The notes beneath the pieces were generated by a model. That model saw only the letters and a list, made by a program, of their open reading frames with translations, was not told the DNA's origin and did no database searches. DNA of 48,151 nt, from NCBI GenBank assembly GCA_013001695.1, contig JABDMC010000066.1, positions 1-48,151 on the forward strand, in the 5' to 3' direction. Origin of the DNA: Akkermansiaceae bacterium. GTDB taxonomy: Bacteria; Verrucomicrobiota; Verrucomicrobiia; Verrucomicrobiales; Akkermansiaceae. Shown one piece after another: positions 26,142-34,886 of this stretch; position 1 is the stretch's first letter, and each line of letters starts with the position of its first letter. The translations under genes were made by a program, and so were the position numbers.

Positions 26142-26267
26142 ATGTCGCGCGCCCTCCTGGCCCTGATCCTCGCCGCCAAGCCGGTCCCGGTCGCCAATGC
26201 CGGGAAGGCCCGGAAGCCGAATACCAGGAAGAGGGAGGGGAAGAACCGCAAGCCTGCCGCCTCGTGA
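26142..26267 (+). CDS. Possible 41-residue basic miniprotein
   Basis: A short open frame from ATG 26142 to TGA 26265-26267. It starts with a short hydrophobic run (MSRALLALILAAKPVPV) and ends in a Lys/Arg-rich tail (RKPNTRKREGKNRKPAAS). It is out of frame with, and 25 bp upstream of, the esterase gene. No Shine-Dalgarno is visible. It might be an exported peptide or a leader; equally it might be chance. No family is recognised. Confidence 0.25.
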   Translation: MSRALLALILAAKPVPVANAGKARKPNTRKREGKNRKPAAS

Positions 26268-26292
26268 CGGGTCCCGGAACCAACAGCAGCTC

Positions 26293-27210
26293 ATGAAATC
26301 CGCACTCCTTGCCATCCTCTCGCTCTGGTTGCTCGCCCCCGCCACCGCGCGGGAGTTGGGCGGCCGACTCGCGGGTGACCGCCACGTTTACAAGACGGCC
26401 GGGGACGCCGAGCTCGCGCTGTACGTCTACAAGCCACCCGGGCACAAGGCGTCCGACCAGGCTGCGGCGATCGTCTTTTTCTTCGGGGGCGGATGGAAGA
26501 ACGGGAACCCGCGGCAGTTTGAACCGCACTGCCGGCACCTCGCCGCGAAGGGCATGGTCGCCATCACCGCCGACTACCGGGTCTCCTCCCGGCACGACGT
26601 GAAACTCGAGGACTGCGTCGCCGACGCCCGCTCCGCCATGCGCTGGGTGCGCGGGAATGCCGGGAAGCTCGGCATCGATCCGGGGCGCATCGCCGCGGGC
26701 GGGGGATCGGCCGGGGGGCACCTGGCCGCCGCGGTGGCCCTCATGGACGAGTTCGATGCCGCCGGCGACGACGACTCCGTCAGCGCCGAACCGGATGCCA
26801 TGGTGCTCTTCAATCCCGCCCTCGCCATTGCGCCCGACGAGGCGCTGCCGGATGCCTACAACGCCGAGATCGGGGCACGCCTCCGCAACCGGAGCCACGG
26901 GCCGGTCCGGAAGGTGTCCCCGCTGACCTTCGCCGCGAAGAAACAGGCGCCCTGCATCATGTTCTTCGGCACCGCCGACAAGCTCCTCGCCGGGGCCGAG
27001 GCCTACCGCAAGGAATCGACCGCCGCCGGCAACGAGTGCCGTATCGTCACCTACGACGGCCAGGGGCACGGCTTCTTCAATCACGGGAAGGGCGACAACA
27101 AGCACTACGACCTCACCGTGGCGGAAATGGACCGGTTCCTCGAGGCCCGCGGATTCCTCCCGGCGCCGCGCCCGGCCACCGGTGCGCGGACCGGGCCGGC
27201 GAAGGACTGA
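26293..27210 (+). CDS. Exported alpha/beta hydrolase (esterase/lipase, BD-FAE-like)
   Basis: 305 residues, exported; ATG 26293 opens MKSALLAILSLWLLAPATAR. Standard alpha/beta-hydrolase elements: oxyanion-hole segment VFFFGGGWKNG (residues 62-71), DYRVSSRH, nucleophile elbow G-G-S139-A-G-G-H, Asp in MFFGTADKLL and His in GQGHGFFN. The order and length fit the esterase group that includes many carbohydrate esterases, such as feruloyl or acetylxylan esterases. It likely removes ester groups from polysaccharide in the periplasm or outside the cell. Neighbours do not narrow the substrate. Confidence 0.85.
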   Translation: MKSALLAILSLWLLAPATARELGGRLAGDRHVYKTAGDAELALYVYKPPGHKASDQAAAIVFFFGGGWKNGNPRQFEPHCRHLAAKGMVAITADYRVSSRHDVKLEDCVADARSAMRWVRGNAGKLGIDPGRIAAGGGSAGGHLAAAVALMDEFDAAGDDDSVSAEPDAMVLFNPALAIAPDEALPDAYNAEIGARLRNRSHGPVRKVSPLTFAAKKQAPCIMFFGTADKLLAGAEAYRKESTAAGNECRIVTYDGQGHGFFNHGKGDNKHYDLTVAEMDRFLEARGFLPAPRPATGARTGPAKD

Positions 27211-27249
27211 AGCGGGCCCGCCGGGGCGCCCCCCGGCCGGGCGAATCGC

Positions 27250-28047
27250 TCATCCCGCGAGCCGCATGCTCTCGATGCTGGCGAAGGCGTTGTTGGCGGC
27301 GTGCATGGCGATCGGGATCCACAGGTTCCCGGTGCGTTCCCGCGCGTACCCGAGCAGGATTCCCAGCAGGAAGATGTGCGCGAGGATCGCGAACTCGTAC
27401 TGCGCGGCGTGCATGAGCGTCCACAGCAGGGATGTCACGATGATCGTTCCCCACACGCCGAGGGCCGAGACGCGCCAGCCCCGGAACAGCAGCCCCCGGA
27501 AGATGAACTCCTCGAGGAGCGGGGCGCCCGCCACCACCCCCACCAGCAGGAAGACGGGCCAATCGGTGGAGCGCACGATATCGAGCATGAACTCGGGGGT
27601 TTCATCGACGCCCATGGCCGGGGCCGCGAGGTTGAACAGGAGCCCCACCACGAGGACCACCACCGACCACGCCAGCACCGGCCGGAGGCGCGGGCTGCCG
27701 AGGGCAAGGTATCCGGTCCCGGTGAATCCCCGCTTGATCTTCCCGAGAAGCAAGCAGAGCGGACAGATCACCGCCGCGGTGAGGACCGTCGCGAGTCCCA
27801 GGAAATCTCCGTCCATGGCGATGTCCTCGAGCCGTTGCGGAAGCCGATCGGGGTTCATACTGCCCCCTTCGATGGCGAGGAAGACGAGAAGGAACGCGAC
27901 CTGCACGGACATCCACACCCCCATGAGGACCACGAGCCACAACAGCGTCATCCACCCGTTCCACGGCCGCGGGGGGGGCAGGGGAGGCGGCCCGGGAGAG
28001 GGCGATTCGGTCCCCTCGCTGCTGCCTGTTGCGCCTCCGATCTCCAT
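27250..28047 (-). CDS. CPBP-family intramembrane metalloprotease
   Basis: 265 residues, cytoplasmic membrane. ATG 28047 opens a Pro-rich N-terminus followed by hydrophobic segments at about 33-60, 84-103, 124-145, 164-180, 198-216 and 222-236. The CPBP/CAAX-protease motifs are visible: E179-E180-F-I-F-R184, a His at 213 (WTLMHAAQ) and H249 with following Asn residues (AMHAANNAF). Such proteins cleave prenylated or other membrane substrates; most bacterial ones have unknown targets. It converges on the esterase gene. Confidence 0.85.
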   Translation of the reverse strand: MEIGGATGSSEGTESPSPGPPPLPPPRPWNGWMTLLWLVVLMGVWMSVQVAFLLVFLAIEGGSMNPDRLPQRLEDIAMDGDFLGLATVLTAAVICPLCLLLGKIKRGFTGTGYLALGSPRLRPVLAWSVVVLVVGLLFNLAAPAMGVDETPEFMLDIVRSTDWPVFLLVGVVAGAPLLEEFIFRGLLFRGWRVSALGVWGTIIVTSLLWTLMHAAQYEFAILAHIFLLGILLGYARERTGNLWIPIAMHAANNAFASIESMRLAG

Positions 28048-28099
28048 GCGCGGCCAGCCTAGACGCACCGGCGGCCTCCTGGCAACCACAGGCGCCGCC

Positions 28100-28468
28100 C
28101 TAGTCCTCCTGGAAGGCGTGGGCCGCCAGGTCCTCGCGATCGATGAACTCCAGCGTGGAGAGGTGCGTCGCTTCGAGAACCACCGGCGGCGCGCACCCCG
28201 CATCGAAGGCTTCCTTCCAGCGCATGGCGCACAGGCACCACCGGTCGCCCGGCTTCAGGCCCGGGAAATGATACTCGGGCCGCGGCGTGGAGAGGTCGTT
28301 GCCCCGCCTCTGGCTGAAGGTCAGGAACTCCTCGGTCACCACCGCGCACACGGTATGCACCCCGGTATCACCCGGTCCGAGCCGGCAATGGCCGTCGCGC
28401 ATGAAGCCGGTCAGGGGGTCGGTTCCGCAGGCTTCGAGCGGGCCATCGAAGATGTTGAGCGCTTTCAC
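28100..28468 (-). CDS. DUF2237 family protein
   Basis: 122 residues, starting at GTG 28468; the length and the NIFDGPLEACGTDPLTGF start match the family. Conserved DUF2237 segments are plain: GDTGVHTVCAVVTEEFL, SRRGNDLSTPRP-like FSQRRGNDLSTPRPEYHF, GLKPGDRWCLCAMRW, APPVVLEATHLSTLEF. Cys residues at about 14, 41, 78 and 80 could bind metal. The family has no assigned function and occurs widely in bacteria. No signal peptide, so probably cytoplasmic. It lies divergently to the Tat-type sulfatase. Confidence 0.88.
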   Translation of the reverse strand: MKALNIFDGPLEACGTDPLTGFMRDGHCRLGPGDTGVHTVCAVVTEEFLTFSQRRGNDLSTPRPEYHFPGLKPGDRWCLCAMRWKEAFDAGCAPPVVLEATHLSTLEFIDREDLAAHAFQED

Positions 28469-28616
28469 GGGGTGGACTTTCGCTGATCTGGCCGCGGATG
28501 CAACGCCGGACGAAACGGCCGCCGCCCTCCGGAGGCCTCGACCGGCACAAGTGCCGTCACGCCCACCCGCCCGCAATTGATTTGCGGTCAGGCATCTGCG
28601 CCGCTATGCAGGCAGC

Positions 28617-30113
28617 ATGAAACGTCGCCGCTTTCTTGCCACCACCGGGGGAGCCCTGGCCGCCGCGCCACACGCCTCGAGATCCCGGGAAGCCGCCAGC
28701 GCGGCGCATCCGAACATCCTCTACCTGTTCTCCGACCAGTGGCGGAGCACCGACCACGGCTACGCCGGCAACACCGAGGTCCGGACGCCCCACATCGACG
28801 GCCTCGCCCGGGAAGCGGTCAATTTCTCCAACGCGGTATCGGGCATTCCGGTCTGCTGCCCGCACCGGGCGTGCCTGTTGACCGGCCAGTACCCGCTCAC
28901 CCACGGCCTCTTCCTGAATGACCTGCGCCTCAATACCAATGCCCCCTCGTTTGCCCACGCCCTGGCGTCGGCGGGCTACGATACCGGTTACATCGGGAAG
29001 TGGCACCTCGACGGCACCGGCCGCTCGGCCTACATCCCGCCCGAGCGCCGCCAGGGATTCGACTACTGGAAGGTCCTCGAGTGCACGCACAACTACAACA
29101 AGTCGCAGTACTACGACAAGACCGGGACGGAGCCGAAGGTGTGGGACGGCTACGACGCCTACGCGCAGACGCGCGACGCGGTCCGCTACATCCAGTCCCG
29201 GGCCCGCCCCTCGGGGGAAGATGGCGCTGCCGACGAAGGCAAACCGTGGTCGTTGTTTCTCTCCTGGGGCCCGCCCCACGCGCCGTACCGGACCGGTCCG
29301 AAGAAGTGGCTCGACCGCTACGACAAGGAGAACCTCACCCTCCGGAAGAACGTGCCGCCCGGCAAGGCGAAGGTCGCGCAGGAAACCTACGCCGGCTACT
29401 ACGCGCACTGCAGCGCCCTCGACGAGTGCGTCGGCTGGCTCATGGACGCCCTGCGGGAATCCGGGCAGCTCGAGCACACCATCATCGTCTACACGTCCGA
29501 CCACGGGGACATGCTCTGGTCGCGCGGACAGCTGAAGAAGCAGCGCCCCTGGGACGAATCGCTGCGGGTCCCCTTCCTGGTGCGCTGTCCGGAGTCCATG
29601 AAGGTCACGCCGAAGACCATCGCGGCGCCGATCAACACCCCGGACATCATGCCCACCGTGCTCTCCCTCGCCGGGGCGGGCGTTCCCGACTCGGTGGAGG
29701 GCGAGGACTTCTCCCCGGTGATCCGTGGCGAGAAGACCATGGACGACAACCACGCCCTCATCACCTGTCCGGCGCCGTTCGGCCAGTGGCAGCGCAAGGA
29801 CGGCGGCCGGGAATACCGCGGCATCCGCACCAACCGCTACACCTACACCCGCGCTCTCGACGGCCCGTGGGAGCTCTTTGACAACCAGGCCGACCCCTTC
29901 CAGCAGGAGAATCTCCTCGGCAAGCCGGGGCGCAAGGCCCTCCACGACGAGCTCGAGGACAAGCTCCGGGAGCGCCTCGCGCAAACCGGCGACGACTTCG
30001 CCCCGGCCGCCGAACTGATCAAGCGCGGCGGCTACCGGGTCGACGCCGGCGGGACCGTCGGCTATCGCGACGAGAAGTCGCTGGGCCAGGTCTCGAAGCC
30101 CTGCCGCGGATAG
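28617..30113 (+). CDS. Tat-exported S1 sulfatase with CCPHR motif
   Basis: 498 residues. The N-terminus is MKRRRFLATTGGALAAAPHA, a twin-arginine-type signal. Core: metal region LFSDQWRS (Asp-Gln in place of Asp-Asp), motif C80-C-P-H83-R-ACLLTG, GYIGKWHLDGTG, SWGPPHAPYRTGP and YTSDHGDMLWSRG. His at the fourth motif position, where most family members have Ser, Thr or Ala, is less common; Cys80, Pro82 and Arg84 are kept, so conversion to formylglycine should still be possible. The Tat route suggests folding with metal before export. The gene is alone, with a patatin gene 140 bp downstream. Confidence 0.92.
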   Translation: MKRRRFLATTGGALAAAPHASRSREAASAAHPNILYLFSDQWRSTDHGYAGNTEVRTPHIDGLAREAVNFSNAVSGIPVCCPHRACLLTGQYPLTHGLFLNDLRLNTNAPSFAHALASAGYDTGYIGKWHLDGTGRSAYIPPERRQGFDYWKVLECTHNYNKSQYYDKTGTEPKVWDGYDAYAQTRDAVRYIQSRARPSGEDGAADEGKPWSLFLSWGPPHAPYRTGPKKWLDRYDKENLTLRKNVPPGKAKVAQETYAGYYAHCSALDECVGWLMDALRESGQLEHTIIVYTSDHGDMLWSRGQLKKQRPWDESLRVPFLVRCPESMKVTPKTIAAPINTPDIMPTVLSLAGAGVPDSVEGEDFSPVIRGEKTMDDNHALITCPAPFGQWQRKDGGREYRGIRTNRYTYTRALDGPWELFDNQADPFQQENLLGKPGRKALHDELEDKLRERLAQTGDDFAPAAELIKRGGYRVDAGGTVGYRDEKSLGQVSKPCRG

Positions 30114-30253
30114 CGGCGGCGGCCACCGGACCGGCACAATTGTGATTGCAGATCGCCGGGGCGGCCTTCACAAATCGGCCCCGCCCATTCGCAGGCCGTC
30201 ATCCGGATGACGGCCCGCGCAGTCCAGCGCCACCTCCACCCCGCCCGCTCCGC

Positions 30254-31162
30254 ATGACCCCCCGCAAGTCCGTTTCCCTCGTCCTCGGCTCCGGCGGCGC
30301 CCGGGGGTACGCCCACATCGGCGTCATCCGGTGGCTCCTGCAGAACGGCTACGAGATCAGGTCCATTGCGGGGTGCTCCATGGGCGCCCTCGTCGGCGGA
30401 ATCTACGCCGCCGGCAAGCTCGATGAATACACGGAGTGGTCCATCGCCCTCGGGAAGTTCGAGATCTTCCGGCTGCTGGATCCCGCCTTCGGGGCCGGCG
30501 GCCTCCTCAAGGGTGAACGGATCATCAACACCCTCCGGGAACTGCTCGGCGACTGCCAGATCGAGGAACTGCCCCTCAAGTTCACCGCCGTCGCGACCGA
30601 CATCGATTCCCAGGAGGAGGTTTGGATTGAGCACGGCTCGCTGTTCGATGCCATCCGGGCCTCCATCGCGATCCCCACCGTCTTCACCCCCTTCACGCAT
30701 GACGGCCGGCGGCTCCTCGACGGCGGCCTCGTCAATCCCCTCCCGGTCGAACCGGTCCTCCAGGACGACACCGACCTCACCATCGCGGTGAGCCTCTCCG
30801 GACGGCCGGAACCGCCCCGCGTGGCCGCCGAAGACCCCCCGCCGGAGGACACCAGCGAGACCCTGAGCAAACGGGAGCGCGTGCGCGAGTTCCTCAACGA
30901 GATGCAGGAACGCTTCAAGCGCGACAAGCCCGGGAACGAAAAGGACAGCCCCTTCGACCTCGTCTCGAGCTCGATCGAGACGATGCAGAACACCATCGCG
31001 GCGCTGAAGCTCGAGACCACCCCGCCGGACGTCATGATCTCGGTCCCGCGGAACATCGCCATGTTCTACGAGTTCCACCGCGCCGCGGAACTCACCTCCC
31101 TCGGCCACCGCCTCGCCGCGGAAACCCTCGGGTCCGGGAAGGGCGCGCCCGCTACTTCTTGA
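30254..31162 (+). CDS. Patatin-like phospholipase
   Basis: 302 residues, starting at ATG 30254. The patatin catalytic dyad is clear: glycine-rich LGSGGARGYAHIG, nucleophile motif G40-C-S42-M-G, and the DGG motif at D156 (RRLLDGGLVNPLP). No signal peptide is seen, so it is probably cytoplasmic or peripheral, acting as a lipid acyl hydrolase on phospholipids. About 85 residues after the DGG are charged and probably helical (ETLSKRERVREFLNEMQERF). Its 3' end overlaps the 3' end of the convergent MuiA-like gene by 11 bp. Confidence 0.9.
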   Translation: MTPRKSVSLVLGSGGARGYAHIGVIRWLLQNGYEIRSIAGCSMGALVGGIYAAGKLDEYTEWSIALGKFEIFRLLDPAFGAGGLLKGERIINTLRELLGDCQIEELPLKFTAVATDIDSQEEVWIEHGSLFDAIRASIAIPTVFTPFTHDGRRLLDGGLVNPLPVEPVLQDDTDLTIAVSLSGRPEPPRVAAEDPPPEDTSETLSKRERVREFLNEMQERFKRDKPGNEKDSPFDLVSSSIETMQNTIAALKLETTPPDVMISVPRNIAMFYEFHRAAELTSLGHRLAAETLGSGKGAPATS

Positions 31163-33053
31163 AGGCCCGCTTCGACTGCTGGATGAACTCGGTGCGCACC
31201 CGGGTCTTCTGCTCGCGCGTGATGTCCTGCAGGGTGAGGCTCTTGTCGAACTCCAGCGAGTAGTCGTAGCGCAGCGAGGTGGCGTCCTTGCCGGAGCCGG
31301 GCTTCACCTCGAGATCCCAAAGGAGGATCCCCTTCGGCCGCTCGAACCGCTGGTAATCGGCATCGGTGCTCAGCGGTTGCGACAATTCCCCGAGCGCCAC
31401 CCGCAGGCTCGCGGTGTCCTCCATCGTCGGGGTCCGCTCGCGCACCCGCAGCTTCACCGGCTCATCCGCGTAATTGTCCACCACGACTTCCACCGAGATC
31501 TCGACCTGCTGGTTTCCGCCCTGCACCGCGGAGCGCCGGTCGACGAGGCTGCGGCGGGCCCGCAGGCGGCCGTCGACCCCGAAGCCGAGCGTGAAGTTCC
31601 GCCCGCGCGCGATGCTCGGAATCTCGGTGCGTCCCGTGAACCGCCCGTCGAGGTAAACGTTCACCTTCCCGCCGAGGAGGTCCTGCCGGGTGGCGTTCAC
31701 CAGCTCCGCCTCGCGGAAGACCGCCGGCGTCAGGATCGGGACCGCCACGTGGTAGAATTTCGCCGCGCTCTTGTGCTGCAATACCGGCACCATCTGGTCC
31801 TGCCGGCGGCTCACGATCGTCACCGGCCGCTGCAGGTCGTATTCGATGCTCAGGTCATCGGAGGTGCTGTCCTCCTGGATCCGGCGCAACTCGCTCATGC
31901 GCTCCGACAGTTCGATCAACTGCACGCTGGCCGCCGATTCGTTCGCCGCGTAGTTCGCGTCGGCGGCCTCCGCCACCGTTTGCCCGCGGTACTGGTCCTT
32001 GATGGCGGCCTTCTGCCCGGCGCGCGCCTGCGTGTAGGCCGCCTGCACCTGCCCCGATTGCCCGCCCTGTTGCTGGCCGTTGGCCGTCATGCGCACGTAG
32101 AGCGGCGCCAACTGGGGGTTGTAGGCGCTCACCGTCGGCGACGCCGTCGACAGGGAGAGCTTCGCCCGTTCCCACGTCTCGCCGCTGACCTGGTGAATGA
32201 GGGCGTTGAACTCGATCTCGATCTGACCCTGCGCCGAATCGCCACGCACGTTGTAGACCGGCGACCAGCCGCAATCCTTCACGAGGTAGTTCAGGTTCAG
32301 CTTCCCGGCCCCGGCTTCCGGGCGCTCGAGGTAAAGGATCGCGTCGTAGGTGACCGGCGGACCGGCGGCGAGTTTCTCGCGCTCCTTCTTCATCACCCCC
32401 AGCGCCTCGCTGTCGGCCTCGATCTCGACATCGAGTTTCATGATCTCCTGCGAGGCGGTCTCGTACTCGGTGAAGTGCATCTTGGTCACCTTCTCGAGTT
32501 CCTCGGCCTGCAGGACTCCGTGCGTCATCTCCTGCATGGCGGCCGGGGCCACGAAGCGTTCCAGCCCGCGCAGGTAGTCCTGGCGGATCCGCCGCAGGGC
32601 GATCTCGTTCCGCGAGTTCGCGATCTTCTGCGTCAGTTCCCGGATCTGGTCGTCGAGCTTCGCGACCTGTCCCTTCACCGCCTGCGCCTCGGCGGGAGGA
32701 CGCGACCGGCACGCCACCGACCGGATCTCGACGCCGTCCGCCTTGTCGGCGAAGACCGAGGCCGGATCGGTGGCCGTCGGCAGCGGCGAAACCACCACCT
32801 CGAACGGACCGGCCGGCCCGGCGGGCAATTCCACCGCGCGGGTCACGAGGGCCGTGCCCTGGTAGACGGTCACTTCCTGGATCGTCCCGGTCAGGTCCTT
32901 CGCCCCCGCCGGCTCCGCGGGGGCCACCTCCTCTGCGGGCGCCGCGGCGGGCTGCGCCGCGTCCGGATCAGGCGGGGGGGCGCCTTCCTGCCCCGTCGCC
33001 ACACCCGCCAGCAAGATCCCGATCCCCATGACCACCTTCGCGTTCGTCCTCAT
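31152..33053 (-). CDS. MuiA-type protein (mucoidy inhibitor A family; DUF4140 + DUF4139)
   Basis: 633 residues, exported (MRTNAKVVMGIGILLAGVATG from ATG 33053). A Pro/Ala/Glu-rich linker (22-50) is followed by a DUF4140-like domain (about 55-150: GTIQEVTVYQGTALVTRAVE), a coiled coil (about 120-225), and a DUF4139 beta-rich domain (about 235-620: LNYLVKDCGWSPVYNVRGDS; VYLDGRFTGRTEIPSIARG). The family is named after a protein that suppresses mucoid colonies; its biochemical role is unsettled. A possible link to exopolysaccharide or surface matter fits this polysaccharide-rich window but is an inference. Stops of this and the patatin gene overlap by 11 bp. Confidence 0.9.
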   Translation of the reverse strand: MRTNAKVVMGIGILLAGVATGQEGAPPPDPDAAQPAAAPAEEVAPAEPAGAKDLTGTIQEVTVYQGTALVTRAVELPAGPAGPFEVVVSPLPTATDPASVFADKADGVEIRSVACRSRPPAEAQAVKGQVAKLDDQIRELTQKIANSRNEIALRRIRQDYLRGLERFVAPAAMQEMTHGVLQAEELEKVTKMHFTEYETASQEIMKLDVEIEADSEALGVMKKEREKLAAGPPVTYDAILYLERPEAGAGKLNLNYLVKDCGWSPVYNVRGDSAQGQIEIEFNALIHQVSGETWERAKLSLSTASPTVSAYNPQLAPLYVRMTANGQQQGGQSGQVQAAYTQARAGQKAAIKDQYRGQTVAEAADANYAANESAASVQLIELSERMSELRRIQEDSTSDDLSIEYDLQRPVTIVSRRQDQMVPVLQHKSAAKFYHVAVPILTPAVFREAELVNATRQDLLGGKVNVYLDGRFTGRTEIPSIARGRNFTLGFGVDGRLRARRSLVDRRSAVQGGNQQVEISVEVVVDNYADEPVKLRVRERTPTMEDTASLRVALGELSQPLSTDADYQRFERPKGILLWDLEVKPGSGKDATSLRYDYSLEFDKSLTLQDITREQKTRVRTEFIQQSKRAFKK

Positions 33054-33126
33054 CCATTGAGAAACGTCCTCTGGCCGGATTCCTGTTCAAGATTCTGGCC
33101 GGGATGCCGCGGCGTTCGGGGTTGGT

Positions 33127-33145
33127 CGATACTTTGTATATCCAA
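33127..33145. promoter_or_regulatory. AT-rich island in divergent gap
   Basis: TCGATACTTTGTATATCC-like stretch between the divergent MuiA-like (33053, -) and sulfatase (33283, +) genes, the only AT-rich patch in about 1 kb. It contains TATAT-like -10 candidates for both directions but no convincing -35. Confidence 0.25.
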
Positions 33146-33282
33146 GGGACCCGGGGCGTTTCGGCGAAGGGAGCGCCCGGCCCGTCCCGCCCGGCCGGCT
33201 CGTGAAACCGCTCAAGCCGTCACGCCAAACTCCCCCGCCTTCCCTGACAGCTTGGCGTGAAATCCCGAGTAGTCCCCCCGTC

Positions 33283-34773
33283 ATGCGCCTTCTCCTCATT
33301 CTCGCGCTCGCCGCCTGCGGCCCGTTCTCCGCCGCCGCCGAGCGCCAACCCAACGTCATCCTTTTCGTCACCGATGACCAGAGCCCCATCGCGGGATGCT
33401 ACGGCAACCGGGTCATCCGGACCCCGCATCTCGACGCCCTCGCCGCGGAAGGAACGCGCTTCACCCACGCCTTCGCCACCACCGCTTCCTGTTCGGCAAG
33501 CCGCTCGGTCATCCTCTCCGGCCTGCACAACCACCGCAACGGCCAGTACGGCCACACCCACGCCTTCCACAAGTTCGAGTCGTTCGAATCCGTCGCGGCG
33601 GTGAGCCTGCCGCTCCAGATGGCGCAGGCCGGCTACCGCACCGCTTCCATCGGGAAGTATCACGTCGCCCCGGAACGCGTCTTCCACTTCGACCACTACC
33701 TCCCGGGGAACGGCCGCAACGCCCGCGAGATGGCCGGCAACTGCAAGGCGCTGATCGGGGAAGAATCGGAGCAGCCGTTCTTCATCTACTTCTGCACCAG
33801 CGATCCCCATCGCGGCGGCGGAACGGACAAGAACTTCCCCGGGAAGCACAAGCCCGACCTCTTCGGCAACAAGCCCGACAAGGGCGCCCACAAGGGGATC
33901 AAGGAGGTCATCTACTCACCCGCCGATGTCATCGTCCCGGAGTTCCTCCCCGACACCCCCGAGTGTCGCGCCGAGGTCGCGCACTATTACCAGTCGTGCT
34001 CCCGCATCGACCAGGGGCTCGGTCACCTCGTGCAGATCCTCAAGGACGCCGGGAAGTGGGACAACACCGTCCTCATTTTCACCGCCGACCACGGGATGGC
34101 GTTTCCCGGCGGCAAGACCACCGTCTACGAAGCCGGCCTGCGCGTCCCCTTCGTCGTCCGGCACCCGCAGGCCGCGAAGAAGGGCGTGGTCAACAATGCC
34201 ATGATCTCCCACGTCGACATCACCCCCTCGATCCTCGATCTCGCCGGAGCGTTTGATGCGCCACGGCGCGCCCCGCGGAAACTCGTCGGGGTCCCGAAGG
34301 CGCCCCGCGGCGAGAACTACGGCAAGGTCCCCAAGGCCTACCACGGCCGCTCGTGGATCCCGATCCTCTCCGAGAGCAACCCGGAGGGCTGGGACTCCAT
34401 CGACGCCTCCCACACCTTCCACGAGATCCAGATGTACTACCCGATGCGCGTCGTCCGCGACCGCAATTACAAGCTCATCTGGAACGTCGCCTACCGGCAG
34501 CCGTATCCCTTCGCCTCCGACCTCTGGGCCGCGGCCACCTGGCAGGCGCAATGGGACCAGGGCCCCGAGGCCAAGTACGGCGGGCGCAGCGTCGACTCCT
34601 ACATCAACCGCCCGCAGTTCGAGTTCTTCGACATCTCGTCGGACCCCTCCGAATCCCGCAACCTCGCCGCCGACCCGAAATACGCCGGCCTCCTCGAGAC
34701 CTACAAGGCCAAGGTCAAGGAGATGCAGAAACGCACCGGCGACCCGTGGATCATGAAGTGGTCCTACGAGTAG
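33283..34773 (+). CDS. S1 sulfatase, N-sulfoglucosamine sulfohydrolase-like, possible lipoprotein
   Basis: 496 residues. ATG 33283 opens a short signal with a lipobox (MRLLLILALAACGPF: LAAC, so Cys12 could be lipid-modified). Core: Asp-Asp in VTDDQSPIAGCYG, motif C70-S-A-S-R-SVILSG (Ala replaces the usual Pro), SIGKYHVAPERVFHFDHYL, FCTSDPHRGGG and FTADHGMAFPGGKTTVYEAG. The DDQSP and CSASR pair and the GKYH stretch are the pattern of the heparan sulfamidase/S1_8 group, so the preferred substrate may be an N-sulfated or glucosamine-type sugar; that is inference from motif likeness. It is convergent with the giant gene at 34887. Confidence 0.9.
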   Translation: MRLLLILALAACGPFSAAAERQPNVILFVTDDQSPIAGCYGNRVIRTPHLDALAAEGTRFTHAFATTASCSASRSVILSGLHNHRNGQYGHTHAFHKFESFESVAAVSLPLQMAQAGYRTASIGKYHVAPERVFHFDHYLPGNGRNAREMAGNCKALIGEESEQPFFIYFCTSDPHRGGGTDKNFPGKHKPDLFGNKPDKGAHKGIKEVIYSPADVIVPEFLPDTPECRAEVAHYYQSCSRIDQGLGHLVQILKDAGKWDNTVLIFTADHGMAFPGGKTTVYEAGLRVPFVVRHPQAAKKGVVNNAMISHVDITPSILDLAGAFDAPRRAPRKLVGVPKAPRGENYGKVPKAYHGRSWIPILSESNPEGWDSIDASHTFHEIQMYYPMRVVRDRNYKLIWNVAYRQPYPFASDLWAAATWQAQWDQGPEAKYGGRSVDSYINRPQFEFFDISSDPSESRNLAADPKYAGLLETYKAKVKEMQKRTGDPWIMKWSYE

Positions 34774-34886
34774 GGCCGGCCGCGGTCATGCCCCGCCTCC
34801 GGCCCGCCCCGGTTGCGGACCGCGTCGACGGGACCGCCGCCGCGAGAAATTCCGACGTCGCTCCCCGCCATTCCACGGGCGCCGGC

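Noticed and set aside
31655-31675. AACGTT-containing near-palindrome like the LacI sites
   Set aside because: It lies inside the MuiA-like coding region and has only the core, so chance is the simpler reading.
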